Shown here piece after piece: positions 32,961 to 47,720 of a DNA stretch of 64,000 bases. The stretch spans positions 146,833,017 to 146,897,016 of the forward strand of contig NC_088099.1 in NCBI RefSeq assembly GCF_036370855.1, written 5' to 3'. The notes below the pieces were generated by a model. That model searched no databases, was not told the DNA's origin, and saw only the letters and a program-made list of their open reading frames with translations. The position numbers and the translations under genes are program-made. The first letter of the stretch is position 1; the number at the start of each line of letters is the position of its first letter. The stretch comes from Dromaius novaehollandiae (taxonomy: Eukaryota > Chordata > Aves > Casuariiformes > Dromaiidae).

Positions 32961-35900
32961 CAGCTTACAGCTCGGTCGCTCTATGGGAAGTCATATACAT
33001 GGCACGGCTGCCTGAGAAGCAGGAGATGGCACTTAGCACTCCATTGTGCTGGAGAAGCAGGCAGGTCCACGTGCCTGGTGGCATGCCAGCCAGTCCACAC
33101 TTCCTAGGTCCGAGCCACCAGTCTGGCTTAACTGGAGCTCTGCAGCTCCCCTTAGTCCACAGGCACCTGGAATGAAATGTTCTATACGGGCGAACCTAAA
33201 GGACCTCATCTCCTGCAGCCAAGAGCGTCTCTCACTCCAGTTCTGCTTTGACAGTATAATTCATACCTCCCTTTTGAATGAGAAGCTGTCCACATCAATC
33301 TGGCTGTTATACTGTATGCATTATTATATAAACTGTACTATTGTACTATATCATCTGTCAGTTATGCATCACTGATAATATTCTATAGTAGAAGAATGCA
33401 TTGCCTATATGGTGTCCCATTTTTGGGCTTGCCAGTTCCCTTGGTTGCCAAGAACATGTATCTCCATATAGATTCTTTGGTACTTCTTGCAGTGGAAGGT
33501 TATCTCTCTTTAAGTAAAAGAAAAATCATAATTACACAGGCCATGGGTTATATAGAAAAGCTATAAGCTGTACATGTTTTTGTGATGTATTTTACTTGTA
33601 ACAGGAGATGTCTTCAGTAGTACAGTGTGTGAAGTATAATAAATACAATCTACAGTTAGTGTCTAAATGAAACAAAGCATAAAGTGGATTAAGTGCTACC
33701 CTAGTTGTATCACAGACATGTGATTAGAAGAACTGCTCTGTTTAAAAGTTTCAAAATCTGTTTGAAGTCTAAGCTTGGATGAAGCTAATCTGCACAGGAA
33801 GCAATCATTTCTCTTTCTTTCTATGTAACTGTTGTTCTTATGTTTGAGCTGCCTTAGAGTTTGTGCCTTTTTAAGCAAACACACTGCTGGGCATCAGGGA
33901 ACGCAACTACTGCAAATCCTTCATCTTGCACAGCCAGGAAAGTGCTCAAATGTCCAGGTTTGCTCTAGCACCCAGGTCAGGGCACATGATCTGAAAAGTC
34001 AGAAATTCAGAGTTAAGGCTTTGATCTAAGGTTTTGGATACATGCTGCCCCAAAGTTGGAGATATTCTGATCAGAGCTCGTGTTTTCATCTTCAGTCATT
34101 AAGTGTACGTTATTTCATCATAAATTCAAGGATAGCCTGTGCTCAGGGTCTGCACTGAGTGGATTAGAGAGCAGTGTTCCCATACTCAGAAATTCTTCAC
34201 AATTTAAAACATTTCCGCTCTACCTTGAGACAAAACTGAGGCCCTTCCAGGTTTTTCCTGGGGGAAAAAAGTATCAGGAATGGGACCCAACCTAGAACGC
34301 CTTGACCATGTCAGGTACACACCCCTGGCACAGGAGATATAACTGCGGGACTGCCCTTCTCTTGGCTTCAGAGGCTGTGTCCATACCTCAGGGTGCTGAG
34401 GTGAGTTCCTTATTCACTGGAAGTGTACAAATAACTTGGGATTCACTGGGTCCAGAGTCAGGAAATAAGAGAAAATCAATGCTTGTGGCAGAGAATGCAG
34501 GACAGGGGAGGAAGCAGGCAAATTGCTACTAGCTGAGAAAGCTTGCATAGCAATAAATATATAGTGAATACAGTAGGAGTTGGTGTAGTTATTCAAGGGA
34601 AAAAGCATTGACCCACAGGAACAGGATGGGAAGAGAAACAAGACACAAAATCACAGAAATACTAAGCAGCAGTTTGCTGACTCTGCAAAGCAAGCACTGA
34701 ACTTAAAACACACTTAGGTGCATTGAGGATAATAGGTTAAAATTAAGCACAAACTTAACTGCTTTCTTGACTCCCATCCTAGAACAGAAGGCGAATTAAG
34801 AACAGAAAAAGAATATTATGCCTTGAACACCCAGAAAACCCCTGCATTTGTAATGGGGTTTGTAATGATTAGTGATCTTCAATCTGGGAGCTGATTTGTT
34901 CACTCCTCCTTCCCCCTTTCCATGGGCGCAAAAGGAAAAACAATACTGGGAGAAGCCACCCGGCGCCGTTTATTATCTGTGGGCTGAGCAGGCACTTTGG
35001 GGCACTGAAGATGTGATTCCTGCCGGCTCCCTCTCTCCGTTCTGTGATCTAAACACCTGCTTTCTTCCTTCTAGTCTCTGTGTTTCGATGCTGGTCCTAG
35101 AGCAGTGGGGAAACCAGAATTTCTGTTTGAGGGAATTTCCTTCTTTTTCTAATTTGGAACTGGAACAGAGCACCTTGAAATTTTCACAAAGCAAATGCAC
35201 TGGTTGAAAACCTGCCATTTCCAGGCCATGAGATTATGTCAGATCGACTTTTACATTTTCAATAAGAAAAAAAAAGAAATTTTGGAAAAAAGGATTATCC
35301 TGAAGTAAAAGAAAACACAATTCTTAAAACTTGCAGTGAAAGTTTTTTATTTAAAAATAAAAAAATGACTGGAATAGTCCATCATATTTAAGGGCTTTTT
35401 GAGGTTTTCCTTTTCCAAAATAAAATGCTCTTGACACAGCCATGTTTCCACACAAGGTTTCAATGTTGACAGGCATGGCATTGTTTGACCAAAAATCAAG
35501 TGTTCCACTGGAAAAATTTTGACCCATTCTTGTGTAGCCGTCCCCACCCTTCTCTTTCTCCTCAATATCTTTTTTCAGTCTTGATCGGCTAGTTCCCTGC
35601 CAAAAAAGCTCCACCCTTCAGAAAAAGGAGCAAACAAAGTATGTTTCTTGCTCTTCTGCTCATTGCTGTACATGTCCTATGCTCTTTCGCCTCAACCCTT
35701 CGCCAGTCTAGTCCCTCCTGGCTGCAGGTTTCTCAGAGCAGCCTCCGCGTCCTGCTCTGTGCTTGCCCCCTGGGACCAGCGCGATGGGCAGGATCCCCTC
35801 TGGCGTAGCTCTGTGCTGTTGTAGCAAAGGTAATGCAAGCAGCCTGTACTGCATCCACCAGAACAGAGATCTTGTCCAAACTCCCCCCGTCACAGAGAAG

Positions 35901-38900
35901 ACACCTCACTATGGTCAACAGGAGCATCACAGCCAGAGCGGGCAGGGGCTGTAAACACAGTAGATTTTGCTACGCTGCACATCCACTGTCCTATCTTATC
36001 AGCTGTCTCAAAATTGAATAATGTGCAACAGGTGCCTATTAGTGACACCCAAGAAGTTCTTGCTGGGTGCTGCTGTCTGTGTGACAGCAGCATTGAACAC
36101 ACAGGCTGGAGGCGGGTGCTGGTATCTATCAGCCAGCTGCTTCTGCAGTATGGGAGGAGGATTTCTAAGAACAGAAAATGTGGATGAGTGCAAGCTCTGC
36201 ATAAAGGTATTTCTAGGAAAAGGGGTTGTTGCGCATAGTATGTCTTGCCACTAATTCTACTAATCCCAAGACAGGTGAGTTCACAGCTCCAGTGGCAGAT
36301 TCAGGGCCTGAGGAAGATTTATTGTTATTACTTGTGTTTATTAAAAGAGGCACCAGTGGAGGAGAGGGCCATTCTAGTAAACACAGTGGAAAAATCGTCC
36401 ATGCCAAGGAGCCTCAAGTATCCCAGGAAGCCAAGTGAGTGAGGAGGGAACCTGCCAGCCAAGTGCCCCTGCATCATATTTACACCATCTTCAACTCTGC
36501 ACTGAAAACAGGCACTTGTTTTAACATGTCTAATACTGAAACGTTAAACACAGCTAAACAACACTCAGATTCCAGCTACCATTTGGCTTCAGGTTATTAT
36601 AACATGCAGGTGGGTCAAGTTTGGGGTGAGATGCTTTGCTGTGATGCCCAGCTTGGCCCAGCGAGCTGCCACCATGGAGCGGTGTGCTAGGAGCTGCCTC
36701 CATGCTGACATGGGGGGGATGGCGGTGGTCCCCCCGTGGTCAGGGAGCTGCTCTGGAGTGGTGTGAAGTAATGGCAAGTTGTAAATCTTACTGAGCGGAA
36801 AGAACAAACATAGTGACGTAACTTCTCGCTGGAGCTTGGCTGCAAGGCATAAATCCTGCCTTTGTAAATCTCAGTGCAACTGCTACAAGTTTGATTGAAT
36901 AGGAGCTGGAATCACTGTGGAAATGACAAAAGTTAACTGAAATATTTATGCATCTATAGTTACTTAAAAAGAAAAAAGCTGCTTAGCGGTATCTATTTTT
37001 GTGAAAGGAAATCTTTGAAGCTTCATAATATTTATTCCTTGTAATTTGAGTATTTGATGTGGTGTCAGTCCTTGAGTCCATGTTTTGAAGGTAAAGGTAA
37101 CAAACGCTTCTGAACAAAATGCAGCTTCATCAAACACCGTGTCATGCCAAGCAGCAGCCTGTGCCACAACATCACCACTAAAGGACCAGTGTCCCACCAC
37201 AGGCAGTCCTTCTGGGCAGCACTGCCTGGTCACTCTCACCTCCAAGAACGAGAGATATGCATCACCACCCATGGTTTTGGTGTCTGCAGAGCTCTCAGGG
37301 TTGTGTGCTCTGGAAGTGTCTCTGCCTTCGGGATGCTACAACCCTGCTCATGTGAGTGGGATCCTGCTCTGACACTGAACACCTCCTCCAAGAAATGCTG
37401 GGCACCTGCTCTATGGGAAGGGGCTCAATAGTTTTACTTAACCATCGCCATTGCGGGGAGGGAGGAGAAGTTATTTTTAGGGCTTAAACATGGCTTAGAA
37501 GTGATAGAAGTGATATTCCTCTGGTTCCTGATGGGCAACAGACATTACCCACATAAGGGACAACATCAAAACCAGCAAGGCAGAGCTCGGGCTGTGGGAG
37601 AGTCCTCAGCATACAGTACTGAGCTCTTGAGTGCCTGAACATGATTTCAAGTCCAAACTACACGTCCGTCTCTGTCATTTGCAATGACACATGCAGCAGC
37701 ACAGCACAGAGGTAAAACCTATGGAGTTTTTTTGCACTCAGAGCTGCTGGCAAGAGCATTCAGTAGACAAGAGGAAAGAAATCTGCTTTACAAATCCTTC
37801 TCCTTACACAAGTGTTTCTTTCTTTTTGTCAATGGAAATGTTCATCACCATTTATCCTGGCCATGGCCCGCAACTGCAATGAAGCCAGAGGTCTCTTTTG
37901 TTTGTAAGCTCTGCTGAGCAGATGAATCATTGCTGTGCATCATCAGAACATTTCTGTTTTATAACACCCTGCTCATTTCATTACAAAAATCTAGCCTTGA
38001 GTGTAGTAAATTAATTTCTCCTTTTTTTGTCCTCATATTCCTTTTGATATTTAGAATGTGATTTCCACAGAAGAACAGAAATGCTGTAGTAATGCACTTA
38101 GTAGATGGGCTTCTTTGCAACAGATCCCTCTTAGTCAACCAGTTCACACCCAGTTGTCACTGACCTGCTTTTTCATCCTTCTGCAATAAAAAGGTAGTGC
38201 TGGAAAGTTTATCAAGCTCAATGCTGTCTGTCTAATGTCAAGTTTAAAACTTCCGTGGCCTTTTTTTGAGTTTACCTGGCTACATCCTATGCAAACTGTA
38301 TCGCAATGTGCTAGTCTTCATGCATCTGCTCAGCAGCTGCCTTCAAATAGGAGACAACTGTGTCTCAGTAGTCCTGTGCTCCAACTGTTCACCGTACAAA
38401 AATCTCCAGAGGACACATCAAAATGAAAAACATGTGTAGTTATCCATTGTATTGTCTAACCATACCAACCCCCAAAAGAACAAAGAACGCTGGGCCCACC
38501 AAGATCAACAGGGATCCTTCCCATGACTACGCAATGAGGCTGAAATTGCACCCGTCCACCATGTGCATTCAGCAACACCCACAGTAATGTGTGCAGTGGA
38601 AAGTATTCTCTATAGCAGCTCCAAACAAAGGGAAACTGTGGCTTGGATAAACCCAATTAATAAAAAATAGCTCATTCTCTGGTGAGGTCTTCTAAGATAT
38701 TGTACTACAGTATCTGCTGTCTTTCCAGTTTACTTTTATTCTTGGGACTTCTTAACAGCCATCAGCTATTAATTTCTTTGGCTCTGTAAAGTGGTAAGGA
38801 TTAGTCCTCAGTGTGCTGCTGGCGGAAAAATACCACTGCTAACAATGGCACAGCCAGAACTGTAATGCAAGCAGAAAATAGCCAGCGGGATAGAAAAATT

Positions 38901-40440
38901 CACTGATACACAAACACAGATACTGATAGAGGGGCTAAGGCTGTGGCTCATGCCCCTGCTCTGGGCTGCTGGGGCTGATATGGATGGCTGCAAGTAGTCC
39001 CGCTGAGCTGGTGCATGCAGCACACCTTCCTGCCACCAAGCCTTCCTCTGAACCAGGCCCTGGGCTCTCGCAACAGTATAACGGGGTGGCAAGGACTATG
39101 GTGAGCTACACTGTACCAGCTGGCCCATGCTCTAGGGAGAAGTCCTCACTGTCAGGGTGGCGTTGAAGCTGTATGGTTGGGGTACTGATTTCTGTGGGTA
39201 CAACATACACATAAAAAGAACCTGCTGTCTGCTTCCCCATCAGGCTGCAAATGCCATTTGGCTGCTTTGTGCATCATCTCCCAGGTCTGTGCTTCTTGGG
39301 GACTGATGCAGAGACCTTCCCCCTAACATAAATTTAACACAAAGCAGTTCAACTTGCTTGCAGGCCCTGTAGCCTCTGTTCACAGGCATGGTAGTTTAGA
39401 AAGGTTTGCCTGCTGATCCTCAAGCTGGTGTAGGGGCTCTGCATTTTTCCATTAAAGAACCAGAAATACTTTCAGTGTGGCCCATTTTTAAAGAAGAAAA
39501 CAGAAACCCAGGAAAATATTATATGCAAAAACATTTGTAAACAAAATGTGTTTTGGAGTTTAATTGAGGCTTTGCATGCACACACTGATGTCAAGCTTAA
39601 TTTATTGTGCTCTGTTGCTTGAAAAAGCATGGTAGAAGCATCTTCCTCTATGTAAGTTATTATTTAAAAAAATGGAATCTGTTAGTGGGATGTTGAAACC
39701 TAGGTCAATACAGGCCAGAAGAAAATAAATCCCTTCACCTCTGTGTCCCTATTTTCCTTCTTACCTGTGCAGGTCTACTTAAAACAGGAACACTTTGGGT
39801 CAGGGAATGCCTAACTGCATATTTGTACAGTTCTCTGTGCAGTGGGGTCCCAGCTGAGGCTGGGGATGCTGCTGTATATAAACTTTTTCAAAAAATATAT
39901 ATATTTATAACTATGTACATTTCAGAAGGAGCAATCAAGACTGTTAAGCTCATCTTTATGGTTCAATCACTGTATCATTACTATTAGCTAAAATCACACT
40001 TTCCCTACACTTGACTGTGGTGAAATAGGAAAAAGGAGCCTCTCTCCTGGCTCTCTCCAGAACTGTGGTGTGCCACTAGGAAGGAGAGTTCCTCACCTCC
40101 TGTATCTTGGCTGGCAGAAGACATTCAGCTCACATAATCAGGTACCAGCACCCACCAACTGGAAAATCTTTCACACTGTCTTAGGAGAAGGCTTGACCAG
40201 ATGTAGCAGGAAATCACAAGGCAAGAGAGAAATATCAGACAGTACAAGTCACCTTTGTTGCTTACCAAAACTTTGCACCATGATGCACCTCTAAGGAAAG
40301 ACCAGAAGGGCAGTCAAACTAGTGAAGGACTTTATTTAAAGGACTTCACAGAGACAGTCACACAAGTCTTTGAAATATGCACTAGTCTATCCAGTCTCCC
40401 AAAGAGAAAGCTTTATGAGCAAAACTCTAAATCTGTTGAG
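32961..40440. other. Intergenic
   Basis: AT-rich to balanced sequence with no supported gene or mobile element. Short open frames on both strands (60-111 codons) overlap one another and show no domains. Small GC-richer spots occur at about 35,700-35,900 and 36,640-36,760. Confidence 0.6.
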
Positions 40441-41250
40441 CTGTGTGGCCAGCTCACTGCTCTCAAGGACTCTTTCCTGGGTTTGCCATGTTCCTGCCTG
40501 TCACCGGACCCACCTAGTCTGGGTCATCAGTTGTCCCACAGCAGAGTGCCCCCACTCCCCCTGTCCTGGGTTGGGAAATGTCCCACCACTTCCTTTGCCC
40601 TGGCCCTGCTTGGGTCATGGTTGAGGTCTGCATCCAGGAGGGGAGCCCAATGCCAAGGACAGGTAACTCCTCCTTTGGTCAAGACAACTTTATCCCTCAC
40701 AGGAAATCCTTGCCTGCTTCTCCTCATCTCAGTTTCTTTTTATAGTTAGTAACTCCCTCCAGAAAGATAGGGAAGCCCAGTCCAGCATGCTTCCTGAAGC
40801 CCAGCCTAAGCTCTTGCTCGGATGATCTGGCCAAGTTTTCCTCTGTTCTTCACTGTCACTCCAGGGTCTTCCCTGCCTCCCCTGGTCATGATAGCTTTCT
40901 TTCACTGTCCTGCTTTCATCTTCCCTAGTCACCTGGGTGGCTGCCCTCACTCTTGCTGCTCTTGGTGCCTCCCCGCCTCTGCGGGATGTCAAGGCCCCCT
41001 TCTTTGCATGCAGCTCCAAGGGAGGCACCCCCTTCAGCCATCCCCCACCCTGTCAGCACTGAGGCCATGCAGCGCCCTGACCTTGGACAAGCCACATCAG
41101 CTTGCCCATCTGCCCCATGTGCAGCCCTAGAGACCAATCCAATGTCACCCACGAGACCAACCCAGCACCCTGACTGGTTTAAAAGCTCACCACCCACGTC
41201 AACTAGCCATAAGGCTCAGAGGCTGAGGAATCACCATTTTATCCACGGCA
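40441..41250. other. Intergenic C-rich stretch
   Basis: Strong C richness on the + strand (phrases such as CCCCCACTCCCCCTGTCCTG), producing proline- and serine-rich open frames that I regard as chance. No LTR ends or known repeat recognised. Confidence 0.4.
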
Positions 41251-44200
41251 GGGCAAAGAGTTCCTGGACTGATACAAAATCTCAGAGCCCTTTATGATCT
41301 CTGAGGTGCTGAGGTGGGGATGGGTGGTAAGTCTGTGCTGTATGCCTTGGAGAGCCAGGCAAGTTTCCTCCCCTGTGACAGGAGTATAGGACAGAGTATT
41401 TTTAAAGGGTGAGGAAGTTTGTGATGGTATGTAGTCATAGACTTGTGTGGGTCAGGGGAGGGCATTTCTCTCAGAGGCTGCATTGTGGCAGAGGTGAAAA
41501 GTATGAGGGGACTCTGTTAATATTTTGGAAGTACGTTACTGCATGTGTTTGTACATGAACTCTCGGAGTTTCACCAAATTAACTGTGTCTTGATTAACAC
41601 AACCATTTATGGGACTATGCCTTTGTTTCACAGATAAGATCGTTATCTGCTAGTAAGTGCTTTTCTGATTTGGCTTCTGTTACATGTACTTACTCTGGAT
41701 CAGTTTGTAATGTGGCTTTGTTTTTTTGTCAAGAGATAAAACACAAGCTGCAGACTCCAGTTCTGTGTTTTGTTGCCATATGAGATACCCCCAAAATGAG
41801 GCAGGTCAGAATCCAAAGTTCTGGATTTTGACATTGCTCAATGGCACAGATCAGCCCATGTGGTTTGGGAAGGGAGCCCTCCTCTGAAGTCACTACATAC
41901 CTTCAAACGTGTTGAACTCTGGCATTGCAAAAAGACAAGGATGTCTGTCTGCAACTTCAATGAACAATAGCAAATCTGGTCACCATCTTTCAGGGAGCAA
42001 AGAGCCTCAGAGGAACACCAGACATCTCTGCGTGTTGTTGAGTGTTTATCAACCACAGCAACAGGAGGTATATTGCAAAGGCAGGCATTGGTGAACACAT
42101 TCTGTCTAATTTTATGCTATACCAATCAACTTAATTAATTCTTCAGTCATTTGTCATCTCTTCACACAGGACAATGAGGAGACAATGGTTTCTCAGTCTA
42201 ATTAGAAAATTTCTTCTAGTAAAGCATCCAGCATACTTTATCTTCAAAGGAGAGATTTTCCATCATTCAGATCTCCTCTTCTCAGTGGTATACTATAATA
42301 CAGCTGGATACTATCATCCAGCTATTGTGGTGCTTAATATGAATTCATAGTGCTCCCCATAATCAATTAGCTAATCTCATTTAAAACATTTGGCCACACA
42401 AGAGAGAATGGAAAGCCACCAGGAGACAAACCTTCTCAGACATCATGCTTTCAAGCTGTAGTAGCTAAGAAGCAGAGTCTGAAATGCTGTGGGAAGGGGA
42501 TAGGAGCAGCCATGAAGTATTGAAACTATCCCTAATATACTAACTAACAAGGAAGTGGAGAAAGCTATGTAAGATTAGGAGTAGGATCAGGAATGGCAAG
42601 TTTTCGCCTCATCTCCTTTGCTATATTTCTCTATTGTATATATCCCAAACAATTTATGGGTAGTTTTAAATTTTGCTTAGAAAGTGATGGTTAGCTCAAG
42701 ACTGGTGACAAAATATAACACATCTGACCTCCTCCTCATTGTTTCTCATAGAGCTCTGGCTGGTGTTGAACAGAAGTTGTTAATTTTAATCACTATGCAG
42801 AAGAATCAGTTAATAGAGATGCATTGCTCTTAATTTAATTTTTGAAAAACAGAGGTTTACAGCTCAAAATCGCTCTCCCAATCAAAGCTAGCATGTCTAT
42901 AGGGAGAGCTGCCAAGGAATAACTGAAGATGGAGGATAAGTTGTCCTCTGACCCTTAGAAATGAATCTTGCCTCATCCTATTTACAGTACAGGGAAAGTT
43001 GGAGGTACCACAGCACCCAGATGTGCATGTGCCTAGAAAAAATGATTACTAGATCTTGTTGCTCTCAACCTTATTCTCATCTTTTAATCTTCCTGAAATC
43101 AGCATCTCAGCAACACCACATTAATTTTGAGAAGTAGCTCATTAGTATTTTATTGGTCGTCATTTTTAATGGTGATTTAACATATGGTGTAGAAAGGGAC
43201 ATACTGTTTGAGGGTGCATTACCTGCTCAATATTAACACCATGCAGATGAGCACTGTTTTGCCACATGTTTAAATTCAAAGAGCTTGTAAGGGCTTTCGG
43301 ACATGTACTATGTTTTTCAGCTCTCTCCAATCCAGTGAAGCATATGTATATTCAGTGCCTCCAGCTGGATTGGAAAAACAAGGAAATAAAAGAGTCACTA
43401 CAAATTAATCAAGGTAGCAACAAGAAGGTATAGCTGTAGCAAGCCTCCTTTCCATCTTATTCTCTATCAAGACCTTATTTCAGCTGCTGCCAGCTGATAA
43501 GTCTTTAAAAACTGGCGATTCAGAGTGTCATATTGTAAGTGTGCATTAATCGCGAGACATGGCAGAAGTCTCTCCATGGAGACTCTCCTGCTTTCTTAAT
43601 AGGAGGAATATGATGGAGCTCCCCAGTTGCAGGTCTTCAGCTTGCTAGACCTGGGAAATACCTCATTATGTCCTTGATGGTTTTTCGAGCAAATAGTTGC
43701 TAGTGCTTGTAGGTGTCCATTTAATCAAACATATTTTGCTAAGAATGACTAAGACGGTACATGTGGTCCATGACCACAGGTCAGCTGGGGGACAGCAGCC
43801 TGCTAAACCACAGTAAGCTGGTTGCTTTTGGTTATATACTCATGGCTGTTTTTTGGTTTGAGGGAGATGGGGAAGACAGAAACAAGAGAAGAGAGGTAAA
43901 ATGCTTGGCTAATTTTAAGATGAAGCTTGGTGAGATTAGGAAAGAGACTGAAGTTCTGATAATGTTGTCTGAAGTAGGAGAAAGCTGGATTTGGTGACAC
44001 TAGGTAGCCAAAACCAATTTTTCTCACAAAGCAGATCATGTTGTCTCTTATAAAGATACCAGACCATATAAAACTATAATAGTTCCATATACTCATGGGA
44101 TGGGACATTTCCTTTGCTTGGCTGGGTGAATATGAATTCTTGTAGCATGGCCCAAAGCACATGTCTTCACCTCTATGGGAGAAGTGTCCATTCAGCCCAT

Positions 44201-46194
44201 AGTCACATGCTCTGTCATGTAGTCATGTATGCTGACATCCCAGAAGTGCTTGGAAAAGACTGAGGCAGGGAACAGACAGATCCATTGCTGTAGCCATCGG
44301 AGCTTGGCTTCAGTCTCCTAAATCCACCCCTAATCAAGGTGGGTTCATCTTTTCCCTAGCTGAGTTACATCATCACGGCCACTCAGAAATACCTGCTGAA
44401 TTGCAAAGCCCCTTAAAATGTTCCTCTGACCACTGACTGTCTTGCAAACTGGCATGAAAAGTCTCCTCCTTCTCACCCCCCCTTCCATCTGACATTAACC
44501 ATACCATGAGCACACTGTCTGTAACTCTAGACTATTGCAGTATTGTTATGGAAAAACACTAGAAGGAAACATAGATTGTCTATCTTTTCATACAGTAAGT
44601 CACTTTTGAAATGAGTTATATTTTCCTGAGATCCCTATGTTTGGAACAATCATTATTTTTCCCTACACCTAACATTAAAATTAGTGGCAACGTTCTCAAG
44701 GCATCAGTTGCACAAAAGCTTGCAAATTGTACATTTTTAATTATGTATCATTTATCTTACTTATCCCATTAATCTTATTGCATGGATCTCTCCAGCAAGA
44801 TATTTAACTGCTAAGATTGTTCATACATTAGATATCTATCAAAACAACTTATTTAACATATATCAAGATGTGATACAGTTATTTTAATAACATAATTTAC
44901 TTAATGACATAATTTGTTATTTTACTAACAGATTAATAGCAAGACTTTCTAAAGTATACACAGAATCCTCATTACAAAATATCAGAACTGACAATAAATA
45001 TCCAAGAAGTTGGATGAAGAAAATATTGTGAAAGGGCAGGATAATCCGAAGTGTATTTTTCTTAGATAAAAAGTGCTGTGTCAAATCTGAGGAGGTCATT
45101 GTGTCTAGTCTTGCTTCGTGCTGTGCTCTTCTGTATTAATGGACTTTTTCCAGCGTACTACGCAATGTGCCAAGTGTTTGAGGATATTAAATTCTAACTG
45201 TCACAAGCAGTTGTGCACTGCAGATTCAGAGCTGAATGCAAACACATCTGGTTTTAGATGCTTTATAAAGATCTTCTGGACTGATAAGATTAACTTTCCA
45301 AAATATGTAAGGCAAACAAAAGAGGTAAACACTACAGATGTGGCTCGGCTTTTCTGCAGTCCTAATAACCAGAATTGCCTGAAATTCCACGAAAGTTCTA
45401 CTGCAGAACTGAAGACAACAAGAATTTTGACTGAAACTGGACTATGGGATGTGGACCACAGTAATTAGAGAGAGAAACACCCCTTTGGCCTTTTGATCAT
45501 GTTTTTACTCTGTGCGCACTTTTCTAAAATGATTACAAGCACCCTGCTATATTTTGTAGGCAGGAAGCCTGAAATAGAAGATCTTTTCCTAGCAGTCAGC
45601 ACTGATTTTAAAATTCAATCTTATTAGTTACAGTTAGAGCTACAGACATGCAACTAAACGTAAAAACAGGTACTAGACATTACAGATATCACTCATTCTG
45701 TCAGTAGACTTCAACAGCATACTCAATAGCTTTCTACATTTTGCTAACATTTATGATGTCATTTATGTCATTATGATGTCATTTACAAGTGACATTTTGT
45801 TAGCTAAAATTGTGTATTTAGAAAAAATATCATGAACAGCCAGCATATATCCAGCTGCATGTGAGTGCTTGGGCGTATTGTCACCGAAGTTAGGTAGTTG
45901 TCTTTGATGTTCTCTCCCATTTTGAGGCCTTTGGGCTTCCAGCATCAGCTGTTGCATTAGCAATCACTCCTGGGTGTGCCTGATGTTAAGAACCATCCTC
46001 GAATCACAATTTCTATGATCTAAGGATGAATCTATGCTACCTCGCAAAAGTGCTGGGAGCTCCAAAAGGCAGTAATACTTCCAAAACACTCAATTTTGTG
46101 AGAGAAAGAGCATGCATGGATACAGAGCTTTTATAGGTTACTTTTAGTATAATCCTTTTCTAGCTGATAAGCTTTAAAGAGAGCTGTTTGACTT
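41251..46194. other. Intergenic
   Basis: AT-rich. The only notable item is a 116-codon open frame at 45,118-45,468 with nine cysteines and no recognised homology. It has no clear promoter, polyA signal or splice sites, and I do not call it a gene. Confidence 0.6.
45751..45785 (+). repeat. 20-bp tandem duplication (about 1.75 copies)
   Basis: TTATGATGTCATTTA recurs with period 20. Each unit contains the core TGATGTCA, which resembles a CRE/AP-1 site. Confidence 0.8.
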
Positions 46195-46430
46195 GCTTAT
46201 ATTCTGCCATGGCCAAACGGTCACTGGCTGGGTGGTGTCTCAGCAGCACGGCACAAAGGCTGGCAGGGAGGGCGAGTGCCCGGCCCCGGGGGGACAGCTC
46301 AGGCCCAGCGGTATTCGGGCTGTGGGAACTTGTGTTAGGTAGAGAAGGGCTGATTGCAGGCGTTGCATAGGGGAGCAGTGTTATAGAGGAGCTGTGTGGA
46401 GGAGCACAGGGAACGGGGCAGGACTCGGGA
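46195..46430. other. GC-rich patch
   Basis: Locally raised GC with several CpGs (around GTGCCCGGCCCCGGGGGGAC, about 46,276). It lies 1 kb from the stronger CpG patch. No gene or repeat family recognised. Confidence 0.4.
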
Positions 46431-47339
46431 CTCCTGGGTTCATCTGCTACATCAGTTTGTACATCAATGACATCAGTTGTTGCTCTGTGCTACTGATTCC
46501 CATTTGATTTTTATCAGGTTAATGCAAATGCAAACTCTCTGGCAGGGAACGGAGCTCACTCTGTGCAGGGTCAACCCCTGGCACATGAAGCTCCCAGATT
46601 TCAGCTGCTGCTGCTCCAGGCTACTGCAATGCAAACTAATTACAACGAGAGACAACATTTATGGCATAATCCCCAGGCAAGCGCCATGTCCTGCTTCTGC
46701 GTTCACACGACATGCACATCGGGACCTTGACCCACGTGGGGAGCTACTCAGTGCTCCTGTAAAAATCATCACCTTCCTCCTTCCAGCATACCATCTAACC
46801 GTGTATGTCTGCAAAAATTACATCTTCTTTTTGCCTATTTCTAGTGATCCAAAGCCCAGAATGTGTTGGCCATATTTAGCAAAAAAATAAAACTGTCCTC
46901 ATCATGCTGCATTTAAAAACTGTGGTGAGTGTTGCTGCTGACTTCAATGCAGAAAGGACGATGCTGCTTCTTTCTGCCTGTGCTGGATCTGTGGCTGTTG
47001 TGCTGCTGCCCTTGAAAACCCAGCACTAAGTCAAAGCCTTTAAAGCAAAGAGCTCTGTGCACCAGCAAACAAATGCCAGCAAAAACTAAAAGTAGCATTT
47101 CTGGGCAGTTACAAGACCAAGGAAAATAAAGATAATATTGCAGAGGAAAGAGAGGGAGCTGTTACAGCGCTAGGGTGTTTTCTAGTGACAATTTATATTT
47201 AACCTACTTAAATAAACTGTAATGGTCATTGTGTGAATGCAAAAAATGGATTGAAAGTTTCCATTTGATTAAATAAGGAGAAGAAATTACCCTGTGGCTA
47301 GTCTGTACATTCACTGATCAACAGCGAAATCTCAATGGA

Positions 47340-47720
47340 AACTAGTGACCCGCCGCTGTCAACACACGACTAATTTGAACTGAACTTAAAGGGGCCGGTC
47401 ACGCAAGGGCCGCTTTGGGTATTTATTTAACGTCACTTGCAAGCACAGCTCTTTGCCTGGCTCACGTTGCTTCCTGCGCAGCGGTGGGTGAGACACGCCG
47501 GCTCGGGCTGTGCAAGTGCATTGAACAGTACCGGCTCTCGCCAGGTACCGGGGCGCGATCGCCGGCCGGAGGGGTCCCTGCACCGCATCGGTGTCCTTCC
47601 CCCTCCACCCTGCCCGGCACCCACTGCGTCTCCTTCCGTTGTCCAAGCACCCCAGGAACAGCAGAGCTGACTGCTCTTCTCACACCTTGGGAAATCCCGG
47701 GGGACTTACTGGCTTGCCAG
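47340..47720. promoter_or_regulatory. CpG-rich patch, possible small CpG island
   Basis: Roughly two dozen CpGs fall within about 290 bp by eye, including GGGGCGCGATCGCCGGCCGG near 47,549, in surroundings where CpG is rare. An AT-rich block (GGGTATTTATTTAACGTCAC) lies near its left end, about 47,416. It could be an unannotated promoter, a distal enhancer or an unmethylated relic. No convincing coding exon lies in it. Confidence 0.4.

Noticed and set aside
40255..40749. 164-codon open frame
   Set aside because: C-rich composition explains the lack of stops; no domain, splice support or relative recognised.
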